Source: Ariolimax columbianus (taxonomy: Eukaryota > Mollusca > Gastropoda > Stylommatophora > Arionidae). From it: DNA of 64,000 bases. The translations under genes were made by a program, and so were the position numbers. Below are positions 12,205 to 24,404 of the stretch, in pieces. The notes beneath the pieces are model-generated. The model was not told where the DNA came from. It saw nothing but the letters and a program-made list of their open reading frames with translations, and did no database searches. How positions within the stretch are numbered: the first letter of the stretch is position 1; each line of letters opens with the position of its first letter. Location of the stretch: NCBI GenBank assembly GCA_036924085.1, contig JAVGWX010000009.1, positions 57,702,331 through 57,766,330 of the forward strand. Direction: 5' to 3'.

Positions 12205-12840
12205 AGTTCCGCCAGCTTACTTACTTACTTACTTTCCGTGTCCAGACACTACGCCATACAGCATGCATCCAGTATTCATCAACATGGATTGCCTTATCAT
12301 TTGCCACCAGCATTTCGCAACTATTGCATATTTCCTGGAGGTTGGGACAGGTCATCAGGGGGTCTGGGTCTTGTATTGCGCCACAGTCACATGTGTCATC
12401 ATCTGTGTATCCCCATTTCTTCATGTTCTTCTTACACCGCGAAACACCAGTTAGAAGTCTGCTGAGTGACTTTCATGTTGTGTATGTTAGATGTTGTCCG
12501 GGGACATGTTCTTCCCTACGTTCAATCTCTGAGCCTTCATCAACTCGTACCAGTGTTCGGTACAGCGGTTTCTATGGCTAGTCTGTATGGGCTTTGTTGA
12601 TTTTATGCAGCTATGTCTGTAATTGAGTCTTATGCTCTGTATCCAATGTCCAAACTTTGGGTGGCATGGGTCGTGTTCCTGTTTTTCTCTTTCTATTTCT
12701 GCTGCTACGCTTCAATGGGTCTTGGATGGTGCTATGCCTATTATGGGATATATTTTATCGATGAGGGTGGGTTTTAGGCACCCTGATCCTATCCGGCCCA
12801 CCCCATTTATTGATGAGTTTTTCCAGTTGGTGCAGCGCAT
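12205..12840 (-). pseudogene. Old non-LTR element C-terminal relic with CCHC-like end
   Basis: The - strand frame 12424-12221 reads MKKWGYTDDDTCDCGAIQDP then LMTCPNLQ, i.e. the C-x-C-G...CP pattern that ends many LINE polyproteins. Farther upstream on the - strand, broken frames continue to about 12840. Too decayed to assign to a clade. Confidence 0.45.
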
Positions 12841-13004
12841 TCAGCTACCGAAAACAACAGAACAAGTGCTGATATAAAAGAAAATGATATATATGTACTT
12901 ACAAGCCGTAGTATGCTTGATAATCCTCCTACGTACAATACACAAATGTTCATAAAACAAACATATAAACAAACAAACACATAAATAGAAAGAAATGCTA
13001 ATGA

Positions 13005-15330
13005 ATAGCGTAACAATAACTGACAATTTTTTAATTCAACATGTAGAAGCAGCCACCAGAGGCAAAAACATACTCGACCTAGTTTTTACTACAGAGGAAA
13101 ATATGATTGAAAACGTTACCGTTGGGGAACTGTTTGGCTCAAGTGACCATCAAATCATCCGTTGGGATCTTATTGCAGGGAAAGAAGTTAACATAAACAC
13201 GTGAACATACGACTACTCTAAGGCAGATGTTAAGAGGATGAAAGAGGCAGCGAACCACATAATCTGGAAAGATATTGTCGTAGGAACAGATGTTGAACAG
13301 GAGTGGGAAAGTTTTAAAACAGTTCTAGAAACGATAAAAGAGGAATGTGTTCCATGTAGGGAAGTAAACCCCAAGCGTAAAAAGTGGATAACTAGATTTG
13401 TAGTGAAATGTAGAAGAGCAAAAAATAAAGCATGGAAACAATATTTAGAGGCAGGTAAATCAAAAGAAACATATTTAAAATATTGGACAAGCAGAACATA
13501 TCTCAGAAAGCGAATAAAACAGCAAAAATAGACTTTGAAAAAAAACTTGCTCAGAGGATCAAGACTGACAGTAAAAGATTTTTCTCTTATGTTAGGAATA
13601 AAAAAAGAACGAAAGACAAAGTAGGCCCTCTCATAGACAATACAGGGAAAATAATAAGTGAGAACAGGGAGGCAGCTAATCTGCTCAATCAGTACTTTGG
13701 CACAGTCTACACAAAAGAGGACTGCTCCAACATCCCAGAGCCTGTAGATATTTTTCAAAGAGACATGGATACAGCGGGAGGAAGATCAATCTGTATTACA
13801 GAGGAAATGGTTTTTTAAAAATTGGAGGGGTTGAAAGTGGATAAATGTTCAGGTCAAGATGGTATTCATCCAAAATTGCTGTATGAAATTAGAGACCAAC
13901 TAGCAAAACCATTGGCTATATTAAGTTCTCAATCACTTACAAAAGGGATTGTTCCACAGGATTGGAAAGATGCAGGAGTGATCCCCTTATTCAAAAAAGG
14001 CAAAAAAATCAGATCCAGCAAAGTATAGACCTGTGAGTTTAACTAGCATAGTCTGTAAATTGTTAGAGTCAATAATCAAAGAAAACATTGTAATGCATTT
14101 AGACAAATTTAATCTAATTAGAAATAGTCAGCAAGGGTTTCCTTGAGGGAGATCATGCTTAACAAATCTATTAGAATTCACGGAGGAGGTTACTAAAATC
14201 ATAGATAAAGGGGAGCCAGTGGATGTTATTTATCTAGACTTTGCAAAGGCCTTTGATAGAGTACCTCATCAAAGATTATTTAGAAAGTTAAAATCACATG
14301 GAATAGGTGGGGAAGTTGCCAAATGGATTGAAAATTGGTTAACGGGAAGAAGGCAGAGGGTGGGCATAAATGAGGAGTACTCTGAGTGGTGTGAAGTGAA
14401 AAGTGGTGTGCCACAGGGCTCGGTTTTGGGACCAATTTTGTTCTTGATATATATAAATGATTTGGACATTGATATGGGATCCATGATTGGAAAATTTGCT
14501 GATGACACAAAACTATGCAGTAGTGTCTCATTTAAAGCGGAAGTGGATATATTGATGTCGGATTTAGATAAAATTCGAGAATGGTTTGTAAGTTGGCAAA
14601 TGGAGTTTAATGTAGATAAATGTACAGTCATCCACATGGGTAGATCCAATATGGAACATAATTACAGAATGGGAGAAAACAATATTAGAAAGATAGATAA
14701 GGAAAGGGACCTAGGGGTTATAATAGATCATACAGGAAAGGTGAGTGAGCAAGTTAAGGTAGCAGTGAAAAAGGCAAATGCAAAGTTAGGTATGAAGAAA
14801 AGAAATATTAAACATAGGAGCAAGGAAGTGATCGTCAAACTGTATAAAGCTTTAGTTAGACCTAGATTGGAGTACTGTGTACAGGTGTGGAGTCCTTATC
14901 ATGGATGGGACATAAACATGCTAGAAAGAATACAAAAAAGAGCGACAAAGATGATAGTGGGATTAGAGAATTACAGTTATTAGGAACGACTCAGAAAAAC
15001 CGGCCTACAGTGTCTCGAAGAGAGAAGAATTCGTGGTGACTTAATACAGGTTTATAAGATGATCAGAGGAATCGATAAATTAGACTATAACAAGTTTTTT
15101 AAAATACAGCCACCTACAATTACACGAGGGCATAGCTACAAGCTGACGAAAGAGAGGTCCAGATTAGATATTAGGAAATATTTTTTTAGTCAGAGAGTGG
15201 TGTCTGCTTGGAATGCATTGCCAGGGGAGGTAGTGGAGGCAGGGACAGTTAATGCATTTAAGAATAAACTGGATGCGCATAGCTTTTAGAGCAAGGTGAT
15301 GTAAATGTAACTGGTTGTATACAGAATCTG
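13005..15330 (+). mobile_element. LINE-B copy 1 (CR1-type), nearly complete RT but frame-broken
   Basis: Encodes, in order: the end of an endonuclease domain (TDNFLIQHVEAATRGKNILD, GSSDHQIIRWD); a basic linker (RKKWITRFVVKCRRAKNKAW); the RT N-part (KCSGQDGIHPKLLYEI, PLFKKGKK); and the RT core 14219-14983 (DVIYLDFAKAFDRVPHQRLF, SGVPQGSVLGPILFLIYIND, KFADDTKLCSS). The C-terminus is at 15059-15289 ([29 protein letters not shown]). There is no RNase H. Several stops and frameshifts occur (e.g. near 13204, 13818, 14028, 14140, 14984). Its 3' UTR is interrupted by Rep-D. Confidence 0.88.
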
Positions 15331-16037
15331 GCAAAGAAGGCGCCATAACTGGCTGCAAGTCTACATTTCTCTATTGTTTTGGATCATTATGGATGCCGCC
15401 AGACCACGGATTTGCCTGGAATTCACACTAGTCGACGACTTACACTTGTGTTCACGGAAACGTGGTGTTGTTTTCCGTCGGGACTTGTTATTTCGTTCTT
15501 TTTTGTGATTTATTCCATCCGTTTATCCTGGTCTGGACGCCGGCTGAATGGAAATACGCTTATACCTGTGTCGTATTTCACGGGTTAGTTCTGCCGGTTC
15601 ACCTTCACGAATTTGGCGTGTGGAAATTTTAGATGCTACTATGATGAGCTGAATACAGCTGGGGAGAGATGCCAGACTCACTCACACGCTGAGTGTTGTC
15701 CATACGACCTCTTGTGGTTATCGAAAAGGCACGACAAACTGCGTTAGATGCCATCCCACCTTTCTACCCTGCGGGTTACATGTTTACAGAAAGGCTTTGG
15801 TGGTAACCTTGAGGCAAAATCTGCATCCTTTGCTATCTCCAGTCGTCTCGATGAATGTCTTGCCACTGCCAAAAGGTAGCTTAGGCTCTGTGAGTGAGGT
15901 TGACAAAAGGCGCAGTTTCTTCCTCACTTTAATCCAAATCCCCGCGCAAGTCACCCATTTCAGCGGACGCAGCAAGAGATACGACTGTCCACACAGCTGA
16001 ACAAAGAGAGTGGTCTTCATCACTTGTGATGGACAAC
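15331..16037 (+). mobile_element. Rep-D copy 1, ~700-bp unclassified repeat inserted in the LINE-B 3' UTR
   Basis: From gccataactggctgc to cacttgtgatggacaac it is nearly identical to 36110-36808. It splits LINE-B. The LINE-B sequence resumes after a duplicated target tatacaga[a/c]tctg (15318-15330 and 16038-16050, 12 of 13 matching). I see no RT, transposase motif or terminal inverted repeat. An open frame of 69 codons (15379-15588) has no similarity I know. Confidence 0.75.
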
Positions 16038-16050
16038 TATACAGACTCTG

Positions 16051-16095
16051 CAGGGTCTTCTAAACCAGTATAAAGACGTTAAGTTAAGTTAAGAC
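16051..16095 (+). repeat. LINE-B copy 1 3' terminus (displaced by Rep-D)
   Basis: cagggtcttctaaaccagt plus ataaagacgttaagttaagttaag completes the LINE-B 3' end, including the right arm of its hairpin and the (ttaag)n tail. Confidence 0.85.
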
Positions 16096-17060
16096 AAGCG
16101 ATCCACAAAAACAACGAAATAGTTTTTGGACGATGCAAGTACATAGTAATGGTAATTTTTGGGGGTAAAAGTAATTGGCCCAAACTCTGAATCCATCCTA
16201 AGTCGTCCATATATTCTTATCTATTCTATAGCATAAACCTGAAGTAAGTAGCACTTGTGTAAAACTGAGTAAATCAAATATGTGACATATGTATGCTGGT
16301 ATGTATCAAAGGATGTAATAACATTTGTACGAAATGAGACGTCTACTGTTGCGCTGCCTGTGTGGTCAGTTGTGGACGTGGTCTGTGGTGGGTGTATCAA
16401 GTATCATATTCATAGTTCATAGTATGATCATGATGAATGGTGTGATGGTCACGGTCCATTTAAAGTCAATAAGTATAAGTGTATCCTGTGGACTCTGTCC
16501 CGTCTTAGATTGTCACGAAGACAAACTAGCCTTCTAACCTTAAGTCTGACCAAAGACTAAATACATTGCACAATAATATAATACTTTCCTCGGTTTCTAC
16601 ACAATAATTGACACAATTTACGCCCCTCAAAATCAAATCCACACAACTGACAAGCAATCCCATTCCCTAGTCTATTCAGTAGAGTCCTTTCAGTAGTTAT
16701 GATAAGAGAAACAGTAGAATTACAATCGCGGGTACTGCAACCTAGTGTTGCAGACTAGAGTAAGTTGATTTTGGAATTAGACCCTTTTTTCATCTTTTTG
16801 CTGAAATGTCGTTAAACGAAGTAGTTTTGGTTTGGTATATCTTCTTCATACGCTGGTTTGGTATATAAAGTTGAAGTTAACATTATTACAAGACTAATAA
16901 TAGCATTACAAGAAATAGTCGAAAAGTTCTGCACTTTTGTATGGAGTCAACTTGAGTCACGGCACTTACCTGGAAATTGGTGTTGGTGTGAACTTCTCTG
17001 TGTATTCACCCTGCAAGGAAATACAATTCTCTCCCATCTATTCTTCACCTCTGCATTTAT
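16096..17060. other. No gene recognised
   Basis: AT-rich, with short chance ORFs only. Confidence 0.4.
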
Positions 17061-17069
17061 ACCACAAGA

Positions 17070-17230
17070 TCTAACTACAAGACACGAGGAAGACCATGTG
17101 ACAGATGGATAGACAACATAAGAGAAATCATACATGGACTTACAGAAACCAATGCAACACACTAGGCCCCAAGAAAAGCAGCTTAAGCTCTCCTTGGCGC
17201 TTAACGGCACAAGTTGGCGAAAAAGTCAAT
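17070..17230 (+). pseudogene. Extreme 3' end of an RTE-like element
   Basis: acaagacacgaggaagaccatgtgacagatggatagac matches the common LINE ending RGRPxDRWID. Downstream is ...actaggccccaagaaaagcagc. A similar relic is at 57500-57890. Confidence 0.35.
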
Positions 17231-17255
17231 AACTAAATACATCAGATTAACAACT

Positions 17256-17580
17256 GTTTCTTCTTCGTCCTCTAACTCCTGCTACCAATAATAAAAGTCA
17301 GGAGAATGGATTGCATTGTGTTGTAGTTTACAGCTTGACTGTGATATTTGCACCTTTTGGTCTAACACATCCAACTTCAGCATTGCATTTTTGGGTACCG
17401 GGTTAGCCTTCCCTCATCGATCCCTTCTCCTTCACAAGTCTAAAAATGTGCAGTCTGTTATACAGGATCACAACATGGAGGTGGAGAAGAGTCTTAGCAG
17501 CTCTGGTTCACTGGCCCTTACACTAGTAGTCAGCTTTGGGTCACTGACAGCTACAGCTTTTGCACTGCTCAACATCTTTA
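17256..17580 (-). mobile_element. Rep-C copy, older
   Basis: On the - strand it runs from aaagatgttgagcag to a degraded ...ggagttagaggacgaagaagaa tail. About 15-20% diverged by eye from the other copies. No clear target-site duplication. Confidence 0.7.
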
Positions 17581-17639
17581 TACCTAATAGCTGTTAGATG
17601 CACTTGTTGTTACTTAAACCCAGTTTATTATTTTTAGAT

Positions 17640-18590
17640 AATCAATTGTGGGGCTGAATATGAATACAAAAGCATAAACCACCACTAACAAAAGATAATA
17701 TGGCTTTTGCTCACTTTTCAGCTACATCTTGTAATACAAGCGACCACACTGTTCAGATAAAAGTCTGTAGAAATGGCAGATAACAGCCTGACTTCTGAAA
17801 GGAACTTATATCAAGTAAGAGGTTTCATTAACTGCACTATGGGGCCATTCACCAGAGTGATACCAAAGTTGAATTGAATAGAACCACTGTTACATTTCAA
17901 GTGTGTCATAAAATGTGACTAAAGAGGGTTGTGGGTTAGCAACCTCATCATATAAAACTATTGTTATTGAAACCATCACAGCAGATATGTGGATCCAGGC
18001 TTTCTGTAAAGGGGCTAGCAGTAGTGGTTATCCTATGTTTCACTTGGAGCTGAAAGATAAATCAATCAATTATGTCACCTTTTATGTTACAAAGCCAATG
18101 GATGCTAGCACCTTCCTATAATGTAACTAGACTAAGGTAAACGTAAGGGATGCCTTTCAGCAGATTTAAGCGCTGGCCTGGAATGAAGTGTTTGGGACTT
18201 CAGTATACCAAGCCACAACTTGTGTGAGGTGAGCTGGCCAGTTCCCTTCCTCGCTTTTCCTTCTCCGTAAGTCAGGCACCCATTTGCAGCTGTGTTGACT
18301 GGAGCAAGATAGTTGCAGGAGTTGAACCATATACCTTTGCCGTGAAAATCAAGTGTTTTGTCACCACACTAATCATACTAGAGTATTGAACTTAAATCAA
18401 TTTGAGTGCTACACAAGGACATGTACAGCAGCTCTAAGACCTCACCATAATAAAGCATGTATACTCATTTTTCTTCTTTGTAACCTATGAGATTGTTTTA
18501 TCATTGCATTGTATTATGAAATGTTTCTTGTAATTGTTAGAAAAAATATTTCGTTGCTTGACAAATAACATCAATACTGATCTTCACTGG
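17640..18590. other. Low-copy interspersed repeat pieces, no gene
   Basis: 17930-18080 (catataaaactattgttatt ... ggctttctgtaaaggggcta ... ttcacttggagctgaa) resembles 58090-58225 and 63005-63065, so it is an interspersed repeat. 18150-18370 looks like a decayed tRNA-type SINE (gttgaaccatatacctttgc). Nothing coding is recognised. Confidence 0.4.
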
Positions 18591-18900
18591 CGCATATCGT
18601 TTTATGGCTTTGAAACTTGAACTCGAAACAAAAAGGATGAAAAGACGTTAGAAACTTTTGAAATGTGGTGCTATCGCAGGATGCAAAAAGCGAACTGGAC
18701 ATAAAAAAGGTCAGACAAACAGTACATAACAATACAGGGTCATAACTAATGATGTTTATACAAAAAAGTAGATTGCCTTGGCTTGGTCATATACTGGGAC
18801 ATTGAGGTTTACAATTGAAAATACTAGAATTCAAAATTCAAGGGAAAAGATAAGTACATTCAAGAAACAGTTACATCACACAGGCTTGCAGGAACATAGG
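18590..18900 (+). pseudogene. Non-LTR RT C-terminal fragment
   Basis: A broken frame reads FYGFET...DEKTLETFEMWCYRRMQKANW, the familiar ...LEAFEMWCYRRM.. segment after the RT domain of RTE-like LINEs. Stops throughout. Confidence 0.5.
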
Positions 18901-18934
18901 AATGTAAACATACTGAGCTGAAGAGAGCTGCTGG

Positions 18935-19694
18935 AAACAGGACAGTGACATGACCAGAAGACTTCAACATGTCTCTGGACTGACTAATAGAGGACAGTGA
19001 CGTGACATGATCAGAAGACTTCAACACCAGTCTCCGGACTAACTAACAGAGGACAGTGGCGTGACGTGATCAGGAGCCTTCAACACCAGTCTCCGGACTG
19101 ACTAACAGAGGGCAGTGACGTGACATGATCAGAAGACTTCTACAGCAGTCTCCATACTGACTAAGAGAGGACAGTGACGTGACATGATCAGGAACCTTCA
19201 ACACCAGTCTCCGGACTGAATAACAGAGGACAGGTGTGTGACATGATTCAGAGCCTTCAACACCAGTCTCCGGACTAACTAAGAGAGGACAGTGACGTGA
19301 CATGATCAGAAGACTTCAACACCAGTCTCCGGACTGACTAACAGAGGACAAGGGCATGACATGATCAGGAGCCTTTAACACCAGTCTCCGGACTGACTAA
19401 CAGAGGACAGTATGTGACATGATCAGAAGACTTCAACACCAGTCTTCGGACTAACTAAGAGAGGACAGTGACGTGACATGATCAGAAGACTTCAACACCA
19501 GTCTCCGGACTAACTAAGAGAGGACAGTGGCGTGACATGATCAGGAACCTTCAACACCAGTCTCCGGACTAGCTAACAGAGGACAGGTGTGTAACATGAT
19601 TCAGAGCCTTCAACACGTCTCCGAACTGACTATCAGAGGTCAGTGGCGTGACATGATCAGAAGTCTTCAACACCAGTCTCCGAACTGACTATCA
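18935..19694 (+). repeat. ~60-bp minisatellite, about 13 units
   Basis: Diverged tandem units built on gaggacagtgacgtgacatg + atcagaagacttcaacacca + gtctccggactgactaaca. Units vary by substitutions and small indels. An open frame on the - strand (19303-19070) is a by-product of the repeat. Confidence 0.9.
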
Positions 19695-20304
19695 GGTCTA
19701 TTAAGATGGCCTCACACATCGGTTAACCGCCCTCCGTAAGAGCTTGTCCTAACGCAGCAGAGTATTAAACTGCTTGAGCCTAGCCTGCTAAGCAGGAAAC
19801 CCTTCTACCAGCAAAATCCAGCTCATGCCAGAGCTGAGACCTACACAGGAGCATCTGCGCCTGTAGAAGTACAGGCCGTCTAAGAACTAGCTAAATCTGC
19901 ATACAGATCTGTGGACACATGTAAGTCGTCGATTAGGGTCATTTTAAGTCAACTTCATGGCCTGGGAGATATTCCTGATGATGAGAATTATGCAAGTAAA
20001 TACAATGCTGGTCCTGAAATATTGGATACCACTGCAACATTTCTAGACTTTCTACCCTCAGGATTTTTCATTGCCTGCTTTAAAAGTTCAGTGCCATCTC
20101 TGCATCAAAAGTTGGCTGCAGTGGATCTCCAGTGTACTCTATAGAATGAATATTATGAAAGGCTCATAAGAAGGGTTGGACTAACAACCTCTTGTAAAAC
20201 AAGAGTGCTGTCTAGCCACCACGGGCAAAGCAGGTTTTATGTAAGGATGTCCAACTTTAATGATGGCCTAGTGCTTTTAGTGGCTGAGAAAGGAAGGATG
20301 AAAT
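19695..20304. other. No gene recognised
   Basis: A 77-codon open frame (19911-20144) has no family I recognise and lacks clear splice sites. I do not call it. Confidence 0.4.
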
Positions 20305-20566
20305 TTCCAATTTTTTTTGGCTTCTTAGTTCGCCTTATTTCACCATTCCCCAAGGCGGTGTGCGTTGCACTACGGTTTTTATTTTTCGACTGCTGACCCA
20401 GTGCATCTGACTTCGGCATGCATTTTATGTAATTGTCTGCTTCCTCCTGCATTTTCTAAGGGTTTGCTTCCCTGGGTTAACGGTCGGTGCTGTGATGGGG
20501 AACGAACCCAGCACCTTCGATGTGTGAACCTTGTCACTTAACCACTAGCCCACGCTGTCCCCCTGT
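20305..20566 (-). mobile_element. SINE-2 copy
   Basis: On the - strand: ggggacagcgtgggctagtgg (A box gggctagtgg), then a B box (gggttcgttcc), then body tgcatgccgaagtcagatgc, ending ggcgaac. A tRNA-derived head distinct from SINE-1. Confidence 0.8.
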
Positions 20567-20766
20567 GCTGCGCACTAAAAGAAATAGCAATTTAAGGGCT
20601 GGGAATAGTTCTGCAACAATTTAAAGCTGTAAGTTATGTCTTATTTCATTAAACACAATGCAGGATGTTAACTTAATAAATTTTGTTGTGTTTGTTTATT
20701 AGAGTTGATTTTTCATGATTAGTTGCACAGTTGTTAACCCTTCTGAAAGAGAATGATATTTTACAG

Positions 20767-20850
20767 GCTTCTGAGGATAAAAAAATGTCATCCCTTTCTG
20801 ATAGTGATAGCGACGAGGAAGTATCCATGCTGCAAAGCCTGTCTTTACAG
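20767..20850 (+). CDS. Possible N-terminal coding exon of the HDAC6 gene (tentative)
   Basis: An 84-nt open segment preceded by a good acceptor (gatattttacag) and followed by gtaatt. It encodes 28 residues in phase 0, rich in Ser and acidic residues (core SLSDSDSDEEVSMLQSLSL). This composition resembles the disordered N-terminus that precedes the first deacetylase domain in HDAC6 proteins, and the segment lies 6.5 kb upstream of the first recognised catalytic exon on the same strand. However, it ends in phase 0, while the exon at 27341 needs a donor exon that leaves two bases over. At least one further small exon would therefore be required between them, and I could not find it. It could equally be an unrelated exon or a chance ORF. 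Confidence 0.35.
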
Positions 20851-21175
20851 GTAATTAAGAAAAATAAAATATTTTGTTAAAAGGACTTTTCAGTTGGCCT
20901 TGTTATTTTGCAGAGTTTAATATTTGAACATACTGATCGTACCACAAAACACTGCCATATGATTGAGGACAATAAAATAAAAAATTAAAGTGATGAACTA
21001 GAACTTGCGAAATGTAAGAAAGATGTCTGCAGACTAAGGAAAATGAAATGTGTTTGTTGCTGCCCTAAAAGTCACTTATTACATTGTTTGTCATATGCCA
21101 AGTATCCAGAAAGAAAATAAGGACCACTAGCATTATTTAAAATATTTTAAAAAAATATACCTGGTAGAAATAGTC
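20851..21175. other. Intron-like sequence, no gene recognised
   Basis: A short open stretch after a cag at 20911-20913 (SLIFEHTDRTTKHCHMIEDN) ends at a stop without a usable donor. Its origin is unknown. Confidence 0.3.
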
Positions 21176-21179
21176 AGGT

Positions 21180-21895
21180 TATGATAGTAACTTCTTTCTT
21201 TTCTTCTTCTTTCCTGTTTTGCATTTCATATCCAGGTAATGAAGAGATCTCTGAAAAATTATCAAGACTGTGTGCCTCATACACAGTGGCATTACCCACC
21301 TCTGATATTTCTGTATTTCCTTCTTTTTCATCGATCTTTGGCTTTGAATCCCTTGTATCTTAATAGTATTGCTTGTTGAGAGAAGTGGGGAAGGTGGGTG
21401 TTTGGTGGTAGTCTTGTTATGCGACCAAATCATTTGAGTCTTTTGATGTAGTCTAATACTGGTGTTGTTCCCACTAGTCTTTTGATCTGATGTCTTCATT
21501 TCTGTTCTTGTTACACCCAATATTTTTTGTAGGCATTTCATTTCTGCTGTTACAATTTTAACTTTTTTCATTTGTTGTTAGTGTCCAGTTTTGACATTAG
21601 TAGCACAATGTCAAGGTGCGAATCGTCTTGTATAAAGTTTTTTTTGTAGTTTTTGTCATGTGCTTGCAATTAAGTATTGGTGATAATTATCCAATGATTT
21701 GATTTGCCTTAATGCATTTTTGTTGGATTTCTTTGGTGATTCTTCCATCTGCTGATATGCTGTCTCGGTAGGTGAAATTTTTCAGCTGTTTGATTTGTTA
21801 CTTTTCAAGGAGTCGCCTTTGATTCTAGATATTTTCATGATGACATTTTAAAAAAAAATTTTGATTTTCATTCCATATTTTTTACATGTTGTTTT
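21180..21895 (-). pseudogene. RTE-F relic, downstream half (- strand)
   Basis: The - strand frame 21571-21179 has KIVTAEMKCLQKILGVTRTE, matching IVTTEMKHLRLRRMLDVTRR of the + copy at 10721. Upstream on the - strand, 21880-21730 matches 10400-10560. The element is interrupted by LINE-B and continues at 24405-24620. Confidence 0.6.
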
Positions 21896-21904
21896 CTTTA
21901 CATA

Positions 21905-24402
21905 ACTCAACTTAACTTAACGTCTTTATACTGGTTTAGAAGACCTTGCAGAGTCTGTATACAACCAGTTTAATTTACATCACCTTGCTCTAAAAGCTAT
22001 GCGCATCCAATTTATTCTTAAATGCATTAACTGTCCCTGCCTCCACTACCTCCTCTGGCAATGCATTCCAAGCATTCACCACTCTCTGACTAAAAAAATA
22101 TTTCCTAATATCTAATCTGGACCTCTCTTTAGTCAGCTTGTAGCTCTGCCCTCTTGTTATTGTGGGTGGCTGTATTTAAAAAAAAATTTGTTATAATATA
22201 ATTTATCCATTCATCTGATCATCTTATAAACCTGTATTAAGTCACCACAAATTCTTTTCTCTTCTAGACACTGTAGGCCAGCTTTTCTGAGTCTTTCCTC
22301 ATAACTGTAATTCTGGAATCCCACTATCAGCTTTGTCGCTCTTTTTTGTATTTTTTCCAGCATGTTTATATCCCCTCTACGATAAGGACTCCACACCTGT
22401 ACACAATACTCCAATCTAGGTCTAACTAATGCTTTATACAGTTTGACTATCACTTCCTTGCTCCTATGTTTAATATTTCTTTTTATCATACCTAACATTG
22501 CATTTGCCCTTTTCACTGCTACCTTTACTTGCTCACTCACCTTACCTGTATGATCTATTATAACCCCTAGGTCCCTTTCCTCATCTATCTTTCTAATATT
22601 GTTCTCTCCCATTCTGTAATTATGTTCCATATTGGATCTACCTATGTGGACGACTGTACATTTATCTACATTAAACTCCATTTGCCAGCTTACAGACCAT
22701 TCTCGAATTTTATCTAAATCTGACCTCAATATATCCACGTATGCTTTAGATGAGACACTACTGCATAGTTTTGTGTCATCAGCAAATTTTCCAATCATGG
22801 ATCCCATATCAATGTCCAAATCATTTATATATATCAAGAATAAAATTGGTCCCAAAACCGAGCCCTGTGGCACTCCACTTTTCACTTCACACCACTCAGA
22901 GTACTCCTTATTTATGCCCACGCTCTGCCTTCTTCCTGTTAACCAATTTTCAATCCATTTGGCAACTTCCCCACCTATTTCATGTGATTTAAACTTTTGA
23001 AATAATCTTCGATCAGGTACTCTATCAAAGGCCTCTGCAAAATGTAGATAAATAACGTCCACTGGCTCCCCTTTATCTATCATTTTGGTAACCTCTTCCA
23101 TGAATTCTAATAGATTTGTTAAGCATGATCTCCCTCTAGAAACCCATGCTGACTATTTCTAATTAGATTAAATTTGTCTAAATGCATTACAATGTTTTCT
23201 TTGATTATTGACTCTTAACAATTTACAGACTATGCTCGTTAAACTCACAGGTCTATACTTTGCTGGATCTGATTTTTTGCCCTTTTTGAAGAAGGGAATC
23301 ACTCCTGCATCTTTCCAATCCTGTGGAACAATCCCTTTTGCAAGTGATTGAGAACATAATATAGCGAATGGTTTTGCTTGTTGGTCTCTAATTTCAAACA
23401 ACAATTTTGTATAAATACCATCTTGACCTGAACATTTATCCACTTTCAACCCCTCCAATTTTTTTAAAAACCATTTCCTCTGTAATACAGATTGATCTTA
23501 ATCCCGCTGTATCCATGTCTCTTTGAAAAATATCTATAGGCTCTGGGATCTTGGAGCAGTCCTCTTTTGTGTAGACTGGGCCAAAGTACTGATTGAGTAG
23601 ATTAGCTGCCTCCCTATTCTCACTTATTATTTTCCCTGTACTGTCTATGAGAGGGCCTACTTTGTCTTTCGTTCTTTGTTTATTTCTAACATAAGAGAAG
23701 AAGCTTTTACTGTCAGTCTTGATCCTATGAGCAAGTTTTTTTTCGAAGTCTATTTTTGCTGTTTTATTCGCTTTCTGAGATATGTTCTGCTTGTCCAAAT
23801 ATTTTAAATATGTTTCTTTTGATTTACCTGCCTCTATATATTTTTTCCATAATTTATTTTTAGCTCTTCTACATTTCACTACAAATCTAGTTATCCACTT
23901 TTTACGCTTGGGTTTACCTCTCTACACAGAACACATTCCTCTTTTAGCGTTTCTAGAACTGTTTTAAAACTCTCCCACTCCTGTTCAGCATCTGTTCCTC
24001 CAATATCTTTCCAGATTATGTGGTAGCTGCCTCTTTCATCCTCTTAACATCTGCCTTAGAGTAGTCTTATGTTCGCGTATTTATGTTAACTTCGTTCCCT
24101 GCAATAAGATCCCAACAGATGATTTGATGGTCACTTGAGTCAAACAGTTCCCCAACGGTAACGTTTTCAATCATATTTTCCTCTGTAGTAAAAACTAGGT
24201 CGAGTGTGTTTTTCGCTCTGTTGGCTGCTTCTACGTGTTGAATTAAAAAATTGTCTGTTCTGCACTTAACAAAAGGTTTTGACTCTACAAGTGCTTCTGC
24301 CATATCCCATTTTATTTCTGGAAAGTTGAAATCCCCCATTAATAATAATTTCCCTTCACTTGCCTTTGCTATGCTACTAATCAGCTCCTCATCTTTTTTC
24401 AT
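21905..24402 (-). mobile_element. LINE-B copy 2, longest copy, inserted in RTE-F
   Basis: Starts on the - strand near 24402 with endonuclease residues (KLLLMGDFNFPEIKWDM; SSDHQIICWD). It continues through the linker (23879-23436), RT N-part (23458-23168), RT core (23101-22211: DVIYLHFAEAFDRVPDRRLF, GVPQGSVLGP, KFADDTKLCSS) and C-terminus, and ends in the hairpin and (ttaag)n tail at 21905-21950. The AEAFDRVPD and LHFAEAF changes plus frame breaks show decay. The RT core is open for 296 codons. Confidence 0.9.
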
Positions 24403-24404
24403 GT

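Noticed and set aside
15331..16037. Rep-D as a protein-coding gene because of two 67-69-codon ORFs found in both copies
   Set aside because: The ORFs are preserved only because the two copies are nearly identical; no domain, and overlapping frames on both strands are equally open.
18935..19694. CRISPR-like array because of regular ~60-bp periodicity
   Set aside because: The whole unit is repeated without unique spacers, in a eukaryotic genome; it is a minisatellite.
19911..20144. 77-codon ORF as an upstream HDAC6 exon
   Set aside because: It ends at an in-frame stop with no donor in frame and no similarity to any HDAC N-terminus.
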